Shown here: positions 31,532-40,946 of the stretch, in pieces
How the letters are laid out: each line of letters starts with the position of its first letter
Numbering within the stretch: position 1 is the first letter of the stretch
DNA from: Fulvivirga sp. M361
GTDB taxonomy: Bacteria > Bacteroidota > Bacteroidia > Cytophagales > Cyclobacteriaceae
NCBI RefSeq assembly: GCF_007097395.1
Contig: NZ_VKDC01000008.1
Span: 248,001 to 312,000, forward strand
DNA: 64,000 bases
Reading direction: 5' to 3'
Notes under the pieces: generated by a model
Databases searched by the model: none
Seen by the model: only the letters and a program-made list of their open reading frames with translations
What the model was told of the DNA's origin: nothing
Program-made: the position numbers and the translations under genes

Positions 31532-32936
31532 GAAAGAATTCCTGACTGCCCTCCGAGATGTTCGCTTACAGGTTTCCGGCGCCATTTTGATCGCACTCAT
31601 GCTCACCGCGGTATTTGTCGGAAAGCAGGGGCAAAAACAGATACAGGAGGAACGGACCAAAGCCCAATCTACTATGTATGCTAACTGGTTGAATCAGGGA
31701 ACCAAGCACCCGCACAGTGCAGCGCACTATGGTCAATTTGCCTTTAAGCCCAAACCTGTATTGAGTTTTCTGGACGTAGGCCTGGACAACTACACGGGGA
31801 TCTCCGTATTCCTCGAGGCCCATAAGCAAAACGAAATACTGTTCAGTGCGGCCCAGGACAGCAACGGCATGACCCGGTTTGGAGAAATGACCGCTGCTTT
31901 GATTCTGCAAGTCTTACTTCCCTTACTCATCATATTCCTGACATTCAACATCTTCAGTAAAGAACGGGAAGAAGGTACACTTAAATTGATCCATGCGCAG
32001 GGTTTGTCTATGCGGCAATTATTGATGGGAAAGGTGTGGGGTACCTACCTAATGGTACTGTTACTATTTCTGCCCATAATCCTGCTTGCCTACCTGCTGC
32101 TGGACCAGCAGTCGGTCAGTCTTGACCCTGGAGTTACTACAAAGTTTTTGCTGCTTACTTCAGCATATGCTATTTACTTCCTTGTATTTGTATTACTCTG
32201 TGTATTGATCTCCGCCTTTGCCAAAAGTTCGGGATTTTCTTTGCTGACTTTGCTGGGGCTTTGGATTGTCTCATGTATCATTTTACCTAAAGCGACCACC
32301 AATTTTGCTGACAAGGTATATCCAACTCCTTCACAGTTTGAGTTTAAGAAATCCATTAAGAACAAAGTAAAAAAGGGGATCGATGGGCATAATCCTTCGG
32401 ATGTACGCTTTGCTACCCTGAAACAACAGGTATTGGATCAGTATGATGTTGAAACCATCGAAGAGCTGCCCGTGAACTGGAGTGGAATAGCGATGCAGGC
32501 AGGAGAAGAATATACCGATCAGGTCTATGATGCAGAGTTTTCGAAGATTGAGAACATTTTTAACCAGCAGAACCGCCTTTCGGAATGGGCCGGGTTTATC
32601 AATCCGTATTTAGCGGTCAGGAACCTTTCAATGGCTCTTGCGGGAACCGACTTCCACCACCATGTGGCGTTTGCCAAAGCGGCTGAAAACTATAGGAGAG
32701 GTTTTGTGAAGAAGATGAATAAAGACATGGAAGTGAATCACAAACCGGGCGTGGCTTACGGCGACTACAATGTTGGTGAAGAAATGTGGGCCAGCATTGG
32801 ACCCTTTAAATATCAACTCCCCGGTACGTCAACTATTCTCTCCAACCAATGGAGAAGTATCGCTGCACTCGCCTTCTGGTTGGTGGGGCTATTCTTCCTT
32901 TCCTCCCTTTTTGCACCTAAAATATCGAAACTATGA
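31512..32936 (+). CDS. ABC-2 type permease (DUF3526-like), module A
   Basis: The protein has an N-terminal membrane helix (about 18-37), a large extracytoplasmic segment with KHPHSAAHYGQFAFKP, then about five more helices and a second soluble region before a last helix. It has the same plan as the permease at 39501, including AHYG/AHFGxFAF and NPYLAVxxLSMAL(A/C)GTDF. The ATG at 31512 is preferred over a GTG at 31503; either overlaps the ATPase gene. Its stop overlaps the next start (ATGA). The conserved soluble loops suggest a periplasmic partner. Confidence 0.88.
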   Translation: MLKLVIKKEFLTALRDVRLQVSGAILIALMLTAVFVGKQGQKQIQEERTKAQSTMYANWLNQGTKHPHSAAHYGQFAFKPKPVLSFLDVGLDNYTGISVFLEAHKQNEILFSAAQDSNGMTRFGEMTAALILQVLLPLLIIFLTFNIFSKEREEGTLKLIHAQGLSMRQLLMGKVWGTYLMVLLLFLPIILLAYLLLDQQSVSLDPGVTTKFLLLTSAYAIYFLVFVLLCVLISAFAKSSGFSLLTLLGLWIVSCIILPKATTNFADKVYPTPSQFEFKKSIKNKVKKGIDGHNPSDVRFATLKQQVLDQYDVETIEELPVNWSGIAMQAGEEYTDQVYDAEFSKIENIFNQQNRLSEWAGFINPYLAVRNLSMALAGTDFHHHVAFAKAAENYRRGFVKKMNKDMEVNHKPGVAYGDYNVGEEMWASIGPFKYQLPGTSTILSNQWRSIAALAFWLVGLFFLSSLFAPKISKL

Positions 32937-33334
32937 ACCTGAGAAATAGTTACATTATTCTGGCATTATTGCTGGTCTCATTCGGAGCAATCGGTCAGAC
33001 CATTCAAGGAAGGGGCGTAGATGCTCATATCAATGGACCATTAACAGGAGCTACGATAGAGGTAGCAAGCGAATCAACAGGTGCGATAGCGGATGCACAG
33101 GGTCAATTTAGTATTACACCCGATGCTTACTCCGCTACACTAGGTCATGGGGCTGTTTTGAAAAAGATAGCTCAGAAGACTACCCTGAACGTACGAATGA
33201 CTTCCGGCACACAGCAATTAAATGATGAATACAGTCAGATGCACGGTTTGAACTCCGGGTTCGGAGGCTTTTTCGATCCGGCTATGGATCACAATTACTA
33301 CGCTGGAATTAAACTTAATTACCTGTTCAATTAA
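32933..33334 (+). pseudogene. Collapsed TonB-dependent receptor remnant (133 residues)
   Basis: The N-terminus is a signal peptide (AIGQ) and a carboxypeptidase-regulatory-like segment (INGPLTGATIEV, IADAQGQFSITPD). The C-terminus GFGGFFDPAMDHNYYAGIKLNYLFN is a typical last strand of a TonB-dependent receptor. Everything between, plug and nearly all of the barrel, about 600 residues, is missing, yet the frame is open and both ends overlap neighbours by 1-4 bases. It occupies the slot between the permeases of module A, whereas module B has a full receptor. I infer an in-frame deletion; a new small-protein role cannot be excluded. Confidence 0.75.
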
Positions 33335-34641
33335 TGAAAACGCTCTTTCACATCCTTTCCTTCGAATGGAAAACACTTTGGCGCAGTAATACGCTGAAGG
33401 TGTTGCTGCTGGTTGTTTTTGGCGCCGGAATTTATGGTATCTATTTTGGGAAGTTCGAAATTGATAAACAAGAAACACGGATCTTTCAGGTACAACAGTA
33501 TGAAAGGCAACAGTTTGATAGCCTTTTAGTATGGGTAAAGCTCGATACGGCCATTGCGGAGAACAAGGGAAAATACCAACAGGCCGTTTCTCCTACCGGG
33601 GTTGGCTGGAACAAACACTTTACGTATTACCTAACCCATGAAACGCCTGCTGCGGCTGGATTATGTCTGGGACAGAGAGACCTGTTTCCGGTATATTATG
33701 GTTTTAATGTCACCGATCTGGCACGGCAGATCAACACAGGAGAGTTGGCCAATCCAATGAAGCTCCTGACAGGGAATTTTGATCTGTCCTATGTGCTTGT
33801 TTTCCTGTTTCCACTGTTGGTAGTGGCTTTGTTTTACAACCTGTATGCCGGAGAAAAGGAAGGTGGTACACTTTCACTCTTGCAATCGCAATCTACTTCG
33901 CTGAGAATGATACTCTTCAGTAAAGGATTGTTGAGATTACTCATCGTATGGGGATTGGCTACCGTTTTATTAGTGCTTGGATTCCTGCTTCAAGGTATCT
34001 CATGGATTGGTAATGGGCAATTGCTCATTCAATGGATGCTTATCGTTTTCGGATACTGCTTACTTTGGGCTGTGTTGATGGGAGTTATTGTCCGGTTGCG
34101 TCAGCGATCAGCTTTGAGTGCTATGCTTGGGTTAGGGGTTTGGCTGATCTTTACCTTGATCACACCTGCGTTGCTCAACCTTTTTGTACTGGCCAATGAG
34201 CCTTTGCCCAACCGGGCGGAGATGATCCATGCGGTAAGGAATTTGAACGATCAGAATTGGGAAAACCCCAAATCATTTGTATTGGACAAGTTTTACCCGG
34301 AAAATCCGCAGTATAACGATGGAGATACTACTGACTTTAATAAATGGTATTACGCCAGCTTCACCTTACTTGATAAGGAAGCCAATGTACTCAAAACCCG
34401 GTTTGAAGAACAGGTGAGTGAGCGGAATAGGCTATTGGAACGCTGGGAATGGCTTGCACCAGCTGCCATGGTACATGAAAAGCTTTCCACACTCTCAGAT
34501 ACTGACAGAAAAAGTCATCTCGAATTTGTGAAGGAAGTCCATGCTTATCACCAGAGCCTGAAAGAGCTGTATTATACCCGGATCTTTTCCGGTGAGCAGT
34601 TTTCATTCACTGATTTAAAAACCCTGGAAGGATCATTATGA
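33334..34641 (+). CDS. ABC-2 type permease, module A second subunit
   Basis: The N-terminal helix (about 20-37) is followed by a soluble domain with ALCLGQRDLFP-type sequence (AGLCLGQRDLFP), then helices from about 145 on (LSYVLVFLFPLLVVALFYNL, KEGGTLSLLQSQ) and a late cytoplasmic or periplasmic tail. It matches the permease at 40947 (LALAIGQKDLNP, LSFVLIYVFPLLIIAFTFNL), so each module has two unlike permeases. Start and stop codons overlap neighbours (TAATG and ATGA), showing tight translational coupling. Confidence 0.87.
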   Translation: MKTLFHILSFEWKTLWRSNTLKVLLLVVFGAGIYGIYFGKFEIDKQETRIFQVQQYERQQFDSLLVWVKLDTAIAENKGKYQQAVSPTGVGWNKHFTYYLTHETPAAAGLCLGQRDLFPVYYGFNVTDLARQINTGELANPMKLLTGNFDLSYVLVFLFPLLVVALFYNLYAGEKEGGTLSLLQSQSTSLRMILFSKGLLRLLIVWGLATVLLVLGFLLQGISWIGNGQLLIQWMLIVFGYCLLWAVLMGVIVRLRQRSALSAMLGLGVWLIFTLITPALLNLFVLANEPLPNRAEMIHAVRNLNDQNWENPKSFVLDKFYPENPQYNDGDTTDFNKWYYASFTLLDKEANVLKTRFEEQVSERNRLLERWEWLAPAAMVHEKLSTLSDTDRKSHLEFVKEVHAYHQSLKELYYTRIFSGEQFSFTDLKTLEGSL

Positions 34642-35048
34642 ACAAGTCCGTTTTTATTGACAAGTTAGGCATTTGTCTTTCTCTGTGCTGTGGAATACAC
34701 TGTCTGTCTACAACCATCTTTGTGGCCATTGGAGCGTTGGAACTCTTTGATCTGGCAGTCAATGAGAAGCTGGAGTTTGCCATGTCCTGTGGCATACTGC
34801 TTATTGGAGTAGCCGCTTTGCTCCCGCAGCTCATTGCGCAACGCACTTACGGTTTAATGGCACTCTTTATAGGCGGTTTCATTCTTGTGAAAACCAGTGA
34901 AAATATGACTACGCTATGGACGCAGTTAACACTCCTCAGTTTGGGGATCCTGGCGATAACAGGGGCACATTATTTCAATATCAAATCAAAAAGAAAACAT
35001 GCTGAATATATTAAAGCGGTCAAAGAAGCTGCCGGTTACCGTACTTAG
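34638..35048 (+). CDS. MerC-domain membrane protein
   Basis: This 136-residue inner-membrane protein has about four helices and the cysteine cluster [10 protein letters not shown] at residues 13-22, as in MerC-type metal transporters. In Bacteroidota such proteins often sit beside COG0523 GTPases, as here, where the two genes overlap by 50 bases. I infer transport or sensing of a soft divalent metal such as zinc; mercury resistance is unlikely because no mer genes are nearby. Confidence 0.85.
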   Translation: MNKSVFIDKLGICLSLCCGIHCLSTTIFVAIGALELFDLAVNEKLEFAMSCGILLIGVAALLPQLIAQRTYGLMALFIGGFILVKTSENMTTLWTQLTLLSLGILAITGAHYFNIKSKRKHAEYIKAVKEAAGYRT

Positions 35049-36225
35049 CGGCTTTCTGGGTGCTGGTAAGACCACGCTGCTCAACCACGTACTCAACAAC
35101 CGTGAAGGCCTGAAGGTGGCCGTGATCGTGAATGATATGAGTGAGGTCAACATTGACGAAAAGCTGATTGCCAATGGAGCAAAGCTCTCCCGAACGGATG
35201 AAAAGCTGGTGGAAATGAGTAATGGCTGTATTTGCTGCACCTTACGGGAAGACCTGATGATCGAGGTCGAAAAGCTGGCCAAGATGAAGAAATTCGATTA
35301 CCTGCTTATCGAAAGTACAGGCATATCCGAACCCATCCCGGTGGCACAGACCTTCTCTTTTGCCACCGGAGATGAATTGTACGACCTCACTCAGGTCAGC
35401 CAACTGGATACAATGGTCACCGTGGTGGATGCGTTCAACTTCTTCAAGGATTTTGGCAGTGCGGATACCATTCTTGATCGGAAGATGACGGATGACCAGA
35501 AAGATGACCGATCCATAGTGAACTTACTGACTGATCAGGTCGAGTTTGCCAATGTGATCCTCCTCAATAAATCCGACCTGGTTACTGAAGACCAATTGGG
35601 CTTATTGGAAAAGACATTGTACAAATTAAACCCTACTGCTAACATCATCCGCACTACACATAGCAAGATTGACCCAAAAGAAATACTCAATACCGGCCTT
35701 TTTGATTATGAGATTGCGGAGCAGTCGGCCGGATGGCAGAAGGAGTTGGAGCTGGTACAAAAAGGAATCGCTCACAGTCCCGAGACGGAAGAGTATGGCA
35801 TCAGCTCATTCGTTTATCGAAAGGCCAGGCCTTTCCATCCTCAGCGATTCCTGGAATATGTAAGCCGGGATTTTCCTACGACCGTTATCCGCAGCAAAGG
35901 TATCTTCTGGATTGCTTCACGTCCGGACAACGCTATCCTTTGGAGCCAGGCAGGTGGGTCGCTGAAAGCAGAAATCTATGGCCGGTGGTGGGTAAGCGTA
36001 CCCATGAAGCAACGGGCGATGAGTCCGGCTTATCTGGAGAGTCAGGACTATATTCAAGCCAAATGGGATAAGCAATGGGGAGACCGAATGAATGAGCTGG
36101 TGTTTATCGGTCAGGATATCAATAAAGTCGGAATCACGGCCGATCTGGATAAGTGCCTGTTAACGGACCTTGAAATAGCGGGTATGGATTCAGGTAATCG
36201 ATTTATAGACGAATGGCCGATTTAA
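34999..36225 (+). CDS. COG0523 (CobW/ZNG-type) metallochaperone GTPase
   Basis: This cytoplasmic G3E-family GTPase has Walker [10 protein letters not shown] near residue 20, the metal-binding CICC motif in [12 protein letters not shown], base-recognition NKSD and the C-terminal CobW_C domain (about 280-395, ending YGRWW region). Such proteins deliver zinc or cobalt to client enzymes, commonly under zinc starvation. Its 5' end overlaps merC by 50 bases, and no better start is visible. The gene closes module A; the module B ATPase follows 13 bases later, so one long transcript is likely. Confidence 0.93.
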   Translation: MLNILKRSKKLPVTVLSGFLGAGKTTLLNHVLNNREGLKVAVIVNDMSEVNIDEKLIANGAKLSRTDEKLVEMSNGCICCTLREDLMIEVEKLAKMKKFDYLLIESTGISEPIPVAQTFSFATGDELYDLTQVSQLDTMVTVVDAFNFFKDFGSADTILDRKMTDDQKDDRSIVNLLTDQVEFANVILLNKSDLVTEDQLGLLEKTLYKLNPTANIIRTTHSKIDPKEILNTGLFDYEIAEQSAGWQKELELVQKGIAHSPETEEYGISSFVYRKARPFHPQRFLEYVSRDFPTTVIRSKGIFWIASRPDNAILWSQAGGSLKAEIYGRWWVSVPMKQRAMSPAYLESQDYIQAKWDKQWGDRMNELVFIGQDINKVGITADLDKCLLTDLEIAGMDSGNRFIDEWPI

Positions 36226-36238
36226 AAAACCATCAGAT

Positions 36239-36931
36239 ATGTTAGAAGCTATTAATTTATCAAAAAAGTATGGGGGGAAAGATGCTCTCGTGAATCTAAA
36301 CCTCACCATAGATCCTGGCGAAATATTTTGTCTTTTAGGTGCAAATGGAGCCGGTAAGACCACCACCATCAACATTTTCCTGGGATTAATTGGTCCCACA
36401 AGCGGAAAGGCATTGATCAACGGTACTGAGGTGACGGAGAAGAAAGTAACGAACCAACTGATCGCTTATATCCCGGAAGTAGTTCAGCTATATGGCAATA
36501 TGAATGGTCTGGAAAACCTCGAGTTTTTCAGTAGGCTTTCAGGGTATAAGCATTCTAAAAGTGAATTGACTGCATTGCTGCATAAGTCGGGTTTGAAAGA
36601 AGAAGACCATCAAAAAAAGCTTTCTTATTATTCTAAAGGAATGCGGCAAAAAGTAGGAATAGCCATTGCACTATCGAAAAAAGCGAAAGTCATATTTATG
36701 GATGAGCCCACCTCTGGCTTAGACCCCAAAGCAACGGATGAATTCACTTCAATCTGTAAGGAGCTGGCCAGTGAGAATACATCTATTTTAATGGCTACCC
36801 ATGACATTTTCAACGCCGTGAATGTAGGCAGCAGGATCGGGATCATGAAAGAAGGAAAACTTGTTCATTCCACTGATACAACGAATATCAATGCAAATGA
36901 GCTACAAGATCTCTACTTGAAAACAATATAG
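36239..36931 (+). CDS. ABC transporter ATPase, module B
   Basis: This is the paralog of the ATPase at 30806, with Walker A GANGAGKTT, signature YSKGMRQKVGIA, Walker B IFMDEPTSGLDP and MATHD. It has 230 residues. It precedes the TonB-dependent receptor gene by 69 bases. It should energise the permease pair at 39501 and 40947. Confidence 0.93.
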   Translation: MLEAINLSKKYGGKDALVNLNLTIDPGEIFCLLGANGAGKTTTINIFLGLIGPTSGKALINGTEVTEKKVTNQLIAYIPEVVQLYGNMNGLENLEFFSRLSGYKHSKSELTALLHKSGLKEEDHQKKLSYYSKGMRQKVGIAIALSKKAKVIFMDEPTSGLDPKATDEFTSICKELASENTSILMATHDIFNAVNVGSRIGIMKEGKLVHSTDTTNINANELQDLYLKTI

Positions 36932-37000
36932 CGGATCATATTTATTAAAAGTTAACACACCCTTTTATGGGGTAATACCGACCTAACCCAACAATAATCT

Positions 37001-39496
37001 ATGCAATTCAAACATTTACTTTTAGTATCATTTTTAGTGGTGACTGCACATTCTGTTGCTCAAATTCAGGTTAAGGGAAGAATACAGGACTCCAAAGATG
37101 AGGCCCTTCCGGGAGTGACTGTATCCCTCACAAAAGATGATCAGGTAGAAGGAGCGATCACCGATGAAAATGGTCGTTTTGATATTTTATTGGCGGATAC
37201 AGGAGACTACCAACTGGAATTACGATATGTTGGTTTCAAAACATACAGACAGATGCTAAAGATTGAGGAATATAGAACGTATACCCTTGGTGACATTAAG
37301 ATAAAAGAAGACGAATTGGAACTTCAAACGGTGGAGATCATCGGTAGGGCGCAACAGGACTACACTAGTGATTATTCTTTTTCAGCTACCAAAACAGGCA
37401 TTAAAAATAAAGAGCTCCCACAGGCGTTGATCGCCATTACCAAAGAACTCATTACTGACCGCCAGGCGTTCCAGGTAGCTGATGCAGTTAAAACTGTGAG
37501 TGGTGTCTCCAACTCAAGTTTTTACAATCATTTTAACATTCGGGGTATTAGTCAAAACGAATCCGGGCAAATACTCAATGGGATGCGGACCCGGCAGTTT
37601 TATTTCCTTCAGCCTATCACTTCTAATATCGAACGGGTGGAGGTGTTGAAAGGCCCTGCTTCGGTAACATTTTCAAGTGTAGATCCCGGAGGTAGCATTA
37701 ACATGGTAACCAAAAAACCACTGGATGAGGATCGCAAAGAGGTAAGCATGAGTGTAGGAAGTTTTAGTACCTTGAGAGGAGCGCTTGATTTTACCGGCCC
37801 TTTGGATAAAAAAGGCAAGGTGCTTTACAGGCTTAATGCCGGTCTGCAAAGAGCTGAATCATTCAGGGACCTTGTTCAAAATAATGCCGTGTTGGTGTCC
37901 CCGTCCATTAGCTACATTCCCGATGAAAACACTGCTATTAATGTAGAGATGATCTACAGTAACTCGTTGGGCAGTCTGGACAGAGGGCAACCGATTTTTG
38001 GTGCAGTGCCCGGTGAGACTGATTTGAATAGTACTCCCATACGCCTGAATCTCGGAGCGACCAATGATTTCTTCCAGTCGGAACAATGGATTATGACCAC
38101 AAGCCTTTCTAAGAAATTTTCTGAAAAAATCAGTTTCAATGGAGCATACATGAAACAAACCTGGAGGGAAGACCTGCAAGAACACCGGGCAAACGGGTTT
38201 GCCATCGACAGCAGCGGGAATTCCATAGATAACCTGGTTGACATGCGATTTTCTGAGCGGCAACAATTCTGGGATGTGGATAATCTCAATGCCTATTTCA
38301 ACTTTGACTTCGAGTCGGGGAGTATTGGGCATAAGTTACTGGTGGGGTATGATGTGCATCGGTGGCATAGGGCAAATGGCGGAGGACAAAACTCTGCAAG
38401 AGGCTTTTTGCTGAATGATGGGACTGCCACGAGAAGTTATGATCCTGCGGATGGGGCAGACTTTCAAATTGTTGAAATTGATGGTGTCAGGCTGCCCAGA
38501 CCCAACGTTGAGCACTTTAATCTGAGTAATCCTTCCAATCCCATCAGAAATGTTCGGGATTATGTAATGAACTCTATTTTTGCCATTCCTGCCAACTTAT
38601 CCGTAACGCATGCGGCCTACATCCAGGAGCAGGTAAAGTTTGGAAAATTTACTGCATTGCTGAGCGCCAGGTATGAATGGTTTGAAGACATCACGAATTT
38701 TGACCAGGTAGGAGAGCAGACTTTTCGCAATGAAGCATTTATACCGAGAGTTGGCTTGAGTTATGCATTGACCAAAAACATTAATGTATATGGCACTTAC
38801 CTGGAAGGTTTTCAACCCCAATCCAATACGGTAGACCTGATGCCAAATACGGAGAACTTTTTCTGGAATCCCAATTCTGCTGCTCAGTTCGATCCGTTGA
38901 TCAGTGATCTAAGAGAAATAGGGGCAAAGGGTACTTTCTTTAATGGCGATGTCACCATGAGTGTGGCGTTTTACGAAATCAATCAGGAAAACGTTTTGAT
39001 CCCCTCTGAGCAAGACCCTGATCTATTGGTACAGAGGGGGGCAGATAGAAGCAGAGGTTTTGAGTGGGACCTGGCAGGCCATATTTTTCCAAACTTGCAG
39101 GTGAATGCATCTTATAGTTTCATTAATGCGGAGATTGTGGAAGATGCTGATGAAACGCTTATAGGCGAGCGAAAGGAAAACACACCCAGGAATAATGCCA
39201 ACCTCTGGATGCGGTATGATTTTAATACTAACAGCCCCCTCAAAGGTTTAGGCTTCGGGTTGGGTGTTCAACACAGCGGAGATCGGGTGCCATGGTTCAC
39301 CAGGGATTTTATTATCCCTTCTTTCACACTATTTGATGCCGCTGTTTATTATCAGCCCACCCATTCAAACATTCAACTGATGGTAAAAATGAATAACCTG
39401 TTGGATGAAACACACTGGGTAGGTGCGATGAATTATGCCCGGTTATTCCCGGGAGCACCTCGAAATTCTTTATTAACGGTTATTTACAAATTCTGA
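37001..39496 (+). CDS. Siderophore-type TonB-dependent receptor, module B
   Basis: This outer-membrane receptor has a signal peptide (HSVAQ), a carboxypeptidase-regulatory-like domain (about 24-105), a plug (NIRGISQNESGQILNGMRTRQ, VEVLKGPASVTFSSVDPGGSINMVTKKPL) and a barrel ending NSLLTVIYKF. The plug is that of ferric-siderophore receptors (FhuA/FpvA type), not SusC, and no SusD is nearby, so the ligand is probably a metal chelate. It has 831 residues. The permease starts 4 bases after the stop, an unusual order in which a receptor lies inside an ABC-2 operon. Confidence 0.94.
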   Translation: MQFKHLLLVSFLVVTAHSVAQIQVKGRIQDSKDEALPGVTVSLTKDDQVEGAITDENGRFDILLADTGDYQLELRYVGFKTYRQMLKIEEYRTYTLGDIKIKEDELELQTVEIIGRAQQDYTSDYSFSATKTGIKNKELPQALIAITKELITDRQAFQVADAVKTVSGVSNSSFYNHFNIRGISQNESGQILNGMRTRQFYFLQPITSNIERVEVLKGPASVTFSSVDPGGSINMVTKKPLDEDRKEVSMSVGSFSTLRGALDFTGPLDKKGKVLYRLNAGLQRAESFRDLVQNNAVLVSPSISYIPDENTAINVEMIYSNSLGSLDRGQPIFGAVPGETDLNSTPIRLNLGATNDFFQSEQWIMTTSLSKKFSEKISFNGAYMKQTWREDLQEHRANGFAIDSSGNSIDNLVDMRFSERQQFWDVDNLNAYFNFDFESGSIGHKLLVGYDVHRWHRANGGGQNSARGFLLNDGTATRSYDPADGADFQIVEIDGVRLPRPNVEHFNLSNPSNPIRNVRDYVMNSIFAIPANLSVTHAAYIQEQVKFGKFTALLSARYEWFEDITNFDQVGEQTFRNEAFIPRVGLSYALTKNINVYGTYLEGFQPQSNTVDLMPNTENFFWNPNSAAQFDPLISDLREIGAKGTFFNGDVTMSVAFYEINQENVLIPSEQDPDLLVQRGADRSRGFEWDLAGHIFPNLQVNASYSFINAEIVEDADETLIGERKENTPRNNANLWMRYDFNTNSPLKGLGFGLGVQHSGDRVPWFTRDFIIPSFTLFDAAVYYQPTHSNIQLMVKMNNLLDETHWVGAMNYARLFPGAPRNSLLTVIYKF

Positions 39497-39500
39497 TTGC

Positions 39501-40943
39501 ATGCGAAAAGAAATATTACTGTTAGTTGCGGGACAATTTTGGGTGAGCGTTTTCAAATCAAAAGCCATATACCCGATCATTGGAATAATGCTCGTTCTGC
39601 TTCTTTATGCTGCCTACAGCGGACTTAGCTATCACGACCAAAATCATTTTCGAACGGACCACCAGAACATGGCCCGTGAAAGCTGGGAAGGAAACCCGGA
39701 CAAGCACCCTCACCGGATGGCACATTTTGGAACATTTGCTTTCCGGTTAAAACATCCATTGAGCATTTTTGATTTTGGCCAGGAAAGCTATACCGGGAAT
39801 GCGGTCTTTTTGGAGGCACACAGGCAAAATATGGTCAACTTCTCAGAAGCCGGTTTTTCTACCGGCATCCTTCGGTTTGGTGAGCTGCATATGGCCATGA
39901 TCCTTCAATTGATCTTACCCCTGATCATTTTTTTTATTGGGTACGCTGCGATTGTCTCAGACCGGGAGAATGGCACTTTGAAAATATTGCTGACACAAGG
40001 GGCGAATTGGAAAGAGATCCTGTTGGGGAGGTCTCTGGGGCTTCTGGCGATATCGGCCCTGTTTATTTTGCCTTTCTTCATCATGACAATAGTCTTACTG
40101 CTGGGCGAAGGGCATGCCGCCTCAGACGAGTGGGGAAGGCTGGCGATGAGCAGCTTGACCTACTTGGTATTTGCTGTGGTTTTATGTCTTATTACTATTG
40201 CTGTTTCCGTGAGCAGCCGGTCTTCTAAAAACGCCCTGCTGAAGCTCCTGGGCTTGTGGTTACTCATGACAGTGCTGCTCCCAAGAACGTCTCAGGCGAT
40301 CGGAGCATATTACCACCCCACGCCAACTAAATTGGAGTTCAGAGCTTCGATTGAAGAGGAAGTCATCCAATACGGAGATAGTCATAATCCCAATGACCCT
40401 TATTTCAATGCGTTGAAAGACTCGGTGCTTAAGGTACACAAAGTAGGGTCTGTTGAAGAGCTTCCGTTTAACTATGGAGGTTTTATCATGGGGCAGGGCG
40501 AAAGAATAAGTGCAGAGATCTATAAAAAACATCATAACCAGTTGCTGGACCAGTATAGAAATCAAAACCAATTGACCAGGTGGCTTGCCATTGTAAATCC
40601 TTATCTGGCGGTCAAACATCTTTCCATGGCGCTATGCGGGACGGACTTTGAGTCCTATGTTGATTTCCAGGGTCAGGCGGAAAACTACAGGTACCTCTTA
40701 TCACAAAATATGAATGAGCTTCAAATGAAATACATTAGCCCTAACAAGATAAGCGGATCAGAAGGAAAGACCCACGTGATAGATCGCAAAGAATGGAAAG
40801 CACTGCCTGATTTTGAACATCGCTTCTTACCCCTTGGAAAGGTGATCAAAAACGAATCAATCTCCATAGGTTCCATGGTGCTTTGGTTGACCTTTTCTAT
40901 TGGATTGGTTATTTCCCTATCTAAAAACGCAAAAGCCATTTAA
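39501..40943 (+). CDS. ABC-2 type permease (DUF3526-like), module B
   Basis: The protein has an N-terminal helix (about 18-38), an extracytoplasmic segment with KHPHRMAHFGTFAFRL, helices from about 135 to 265, a second soluble part with NPYLAVKHLSMALCGTDF and a last helix. It is the counterpart of the module A permease at 31512. It has 480 residues. It is co-transcribed with the receptor (4-bp gap) and the next permease (3-bp gap). Confidence 0.88.
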   Translation: MRKEILLLVAGQFWVSVFKSKAIYPIIGIMLVLLLYAAYSGLSYHDQNHFRTDHQNMARESWEGNPDKHPHRMAHFGTFAFRLKHPLSIFDFGQESYTGNAVFLEAHRQNMVNFSEAGFSTGILRFGELHMAMILQLILPLIIFFIGYAAIVSDRENGTLKILLTQGANWKEILLGRSLGLLAISALFILPFFIMTIVLLLGEGHAASDEWGRLAMSSLTYLVFAVVLCLITIAVSVSSRSSKNALLKLLGLWLLMTVLLPRTSQAIGAYYHPTPTKLEFRASIEEEVIQYGDSHNPNDPYFNALKDSVLKVHKVGSVEELPFNYGGFIMGQGERISAEIYKKHHNQLLDQYRNQNQLTRWLAIVNPYLAVKHLSMALCGTDFESYVDFQGQAENYRYLLSQNMNELQMKYISPNKISGSEGKTHVIDRKEWKALPDFEHRFLPLGKVIKNESISIGSMVLWLTFSIGLVISLSKNAKAI

Positions 40944-40946
40944 GCT

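Noticed and set aside
34638-35048. Mercury resistance gene.
   Set aside because: The MerC-like cysteine cluster is present, but there is no mercuric reductase, MerP or MerR; the COG0523 partner points to another metal.
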